The notes beneath the pieces are model-generated. The model saw only the letters and a list, made by a program, of their open reading frames with translations, was not told the origin of the DNA and did no database searches. Below, one piece after another: positions 5,935 to 6,609 of a stretch of 6,609 nt of DNA (positions within the stretch are counted from its first letter, which is position 1; each line of letters opens with the position of its first letter). The translations under genes were made by a program, and so were the position numbers. The DNA lies in the NCBI GenBank assembly GCA_964431545.1, contig CAYSLC010000269.1, positions 1 to 6,609 on the forward strand. Reading direction: 5' to 3'. Origin of the DNA: CAYSLC01 sp964431545. Its GTDB lineage: Bacteria > Desulfobacterota > Desulfobacteria > Desulfobacterales > JAABSP01.

Positions 5935-5965
5935 GGATAGGGGGATCAGCCCGGGGGGGAAGGAT

Positions 5966-5990
5966 TTGACAACGGCGCACCTTATATACT
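5966..5990 (+). promoter_or_regulatory. Promoter-like hexamers upstream of the permease gene, abnormal spacing
   Basis: A perfect TTGACA (5966-5971) and TATACT (5985-5990) lie in the 205-base gap between methyltransferase and permease, but only 13 bases apart, too close for ordinary sigma70 use. TAATGA at 18 bases is a poor alternative. No terminator is evident between the two genes, so the permease may simply be co-transcribed with the methyltransferase. Confidence 0.15.
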
Positions 5991-6111
5991 AATGAAAGGG
6001 GAAGGATAGCAAATCTGTTTTTTCTCAAAATGCGTATTTCCACTTCAGCCGGTGGTTGGATCTGTTTCCCAAACGCAACGGAACGGCGCCCGGACATTCC
6101 CCGCAGCGCCA

Positions 6112-6126
6112 CGGACACTGCGTCCG
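6112..6126 (+). promoter_or_regulatory. Small hairpin abutting the permease ribosome binding site
   Basis: CGGAC (6112-6116) and GTCCG (6122-6126) form a 5-bp stem around ACTGC and end directly at the AAAGGA ribosome binding site (6127-6132). A second CGGAC copy at 6091-6095 could compete for the 3' arm. A translational role is possible, but the stem is short and could occur by chance. Confidence 0.25.
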
Positions 6127-6139
6127 AAAGGATAACGCC

Positions 6140-6609
6140 ATGGAAGTCTTTCGATTTCTATCCGAGAACCTGCCCCACACCCTGACACTCGCCTGGCAGC
6201 ACGTCTACATCGTTGTCATCGCCGTGGTGATCGCCATCGGCACCGGCGTGCCCATCGGCATCTGGATCACCTTCAACAAGCGGGCCGCCAACATCGTCCT
6301 GTACATTGCCGGCATCATCATGACCATCCCTTCCATCGCCCTGTTCGGCATCATGATCCCCTTTCTGTCGGTGTTCGGTTACGGGGTCGGCACGGTTCCG
6401 GCGGTGGTGGCCCTGGTCCTGTATTCCCAGCTGCCCATCATCCGGAATACCTACGCGGCCATCAAGAACGTGGATCCGAACATCATCGACGCCGGCCGGG
6501 GCATGGGCATGACCGGCTTTCAGGTGCTGACCAAGGTGCAGTTGCCCATGGCCCTGAGCATCATCTTCGCCGGGGTCCGGGTGGCCGTGGTCATGTCCAT
6601 CGGCATCGC
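6140..6609 (+). CDS. Osmoprotectant/quaternary amine ABC transporter permease, OpuB/ProW type (partial)
   Basis: I translated 156 codons from ATG; the frame is open to the window edge. The protein is very hydrophobic, with likely membrane segments near 22-43, 52-76 and 84-98. It starts MEVFRFLSENLP, similar to OpuBB/OpuCB permeases, and has TIPSIALFGIMIP at 62-74, LYSQLPIIRNTYAAI at 94-108 and the ABC-coupling EAA loop around DAGRGMGMTGFQVL (117-130), then VQLP and AGVR. These mark the inner-membrane permease of the glycine betaine/carnitine/choline family, whose members are about 210 residues, so roughly 55 residues lie outside the window. AAAGGA at 6127-6132, seven bases upstream, supports the start. 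Position after an MttB-like methyltransferase suggests uptake of a methylated amine for catabolism as well as, or instead of, osmoprotection. ATPase and binding-protein genes would be expected to the right. Confidence 0.9.
   Translation, partial: MEVFRFLSENLPHTLTLAWQHVYIVVIAVVIAIGTGVPIGIWITFNKRAANIVLYIAGIIMTIPSIALFGIMIPFLSVFGYGVGTVPAVVALVLYSQLPIIRNTYAAIKNVDPNIIDAGRGMGMTGFQVLTKVQLPMALSIIFAGVRVAVVMSIGI

Noticed and set aside
5932..6012. Pyrrolysine readthrough of the TAG at 5932-5934
   Set aside because: Pyrrolysine in MttB lies in the interior of the barrel, not at the C-terminus. Another TAG follows one codon later, and the downstream sequence to the next TAG does not resemble the family.
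5822..6118. Small minus-strand open frame (98 codons) in the methyltransferase/permease gap
   Set aside because: It overlaps the methyltransferase 3' end and has no recognisable domain or convincing ribosome binding site.
5935..6139. Rho-independent terminator after the methyltransferase
   Set aside because: No stem followed by a T-run was found on the plus strand; the T-rich run near 6018-6025 has no hairpin directly before it.

Overview
The window is a high-GC, gene-dense bacterial chromosome segment. Five genes on the minus strand form a housekeeping block, in transcription order rpiB, glyA, dCMP deaminase (comEB), nrdR and ribD. From general knowledge, this order is familiar from Desulfobacterota/deltaproteobacteria. 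The adjacent MttB-family methyltransferase also suits an anaerobic, corrinoid-using bacterium. The lineage is inferred from gene order and content, not from a search.

Positions 1-3373 (minus strand) hold the housekeeping operon. RpiB is in pentose-phosphate metabolism, GlyA makes one-carbon units, the dCMP deaminase supplies dUMP for thymidylate, NrdR represses ribonucleotide reductase genes, and RibD starts riboflavin synthesis. The genes are tightly packed: gaps of 14 and 26 bases, then two 4-base stop/start overlaps. ribD runs off the left edge. A hairpin followed by a T-run (3416-3437) and an overlapping promoter-like sequence separate this operon from the gene upstream.

Positions 3488-6609 form a divergent accessory locus. 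A RpiR-family regulator (HTH plus SIS domain) is on the minus strand. Across a 305-base, AT-richer intergenic region rich in inverted repeats, a short MttB-superfamily methyltransferase reads rightward. It is followed by the first 156 codons of an OpuB/ProW-type osmoprotectant ABC permease, cut by the right edge. The simplest reading is a regulated module that imports a quaternary or tertiary amine and demethylates it through a corrinoid protein encoded elsewhere or beyond the window. Substrate and regulation are inference.

The most interesting points are the RpiR/MttB/OpuB association, the shortened non-pyrrolysine methyltransferase with its TAG-GGA-TAG end, the cluster of TGAAA/TTTCA half-sites in the divergent promoter region, and the terminator/promoter overlap upstream of rpiB. 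No RNA genes, CRISPR arrays or mobile elements were seen.
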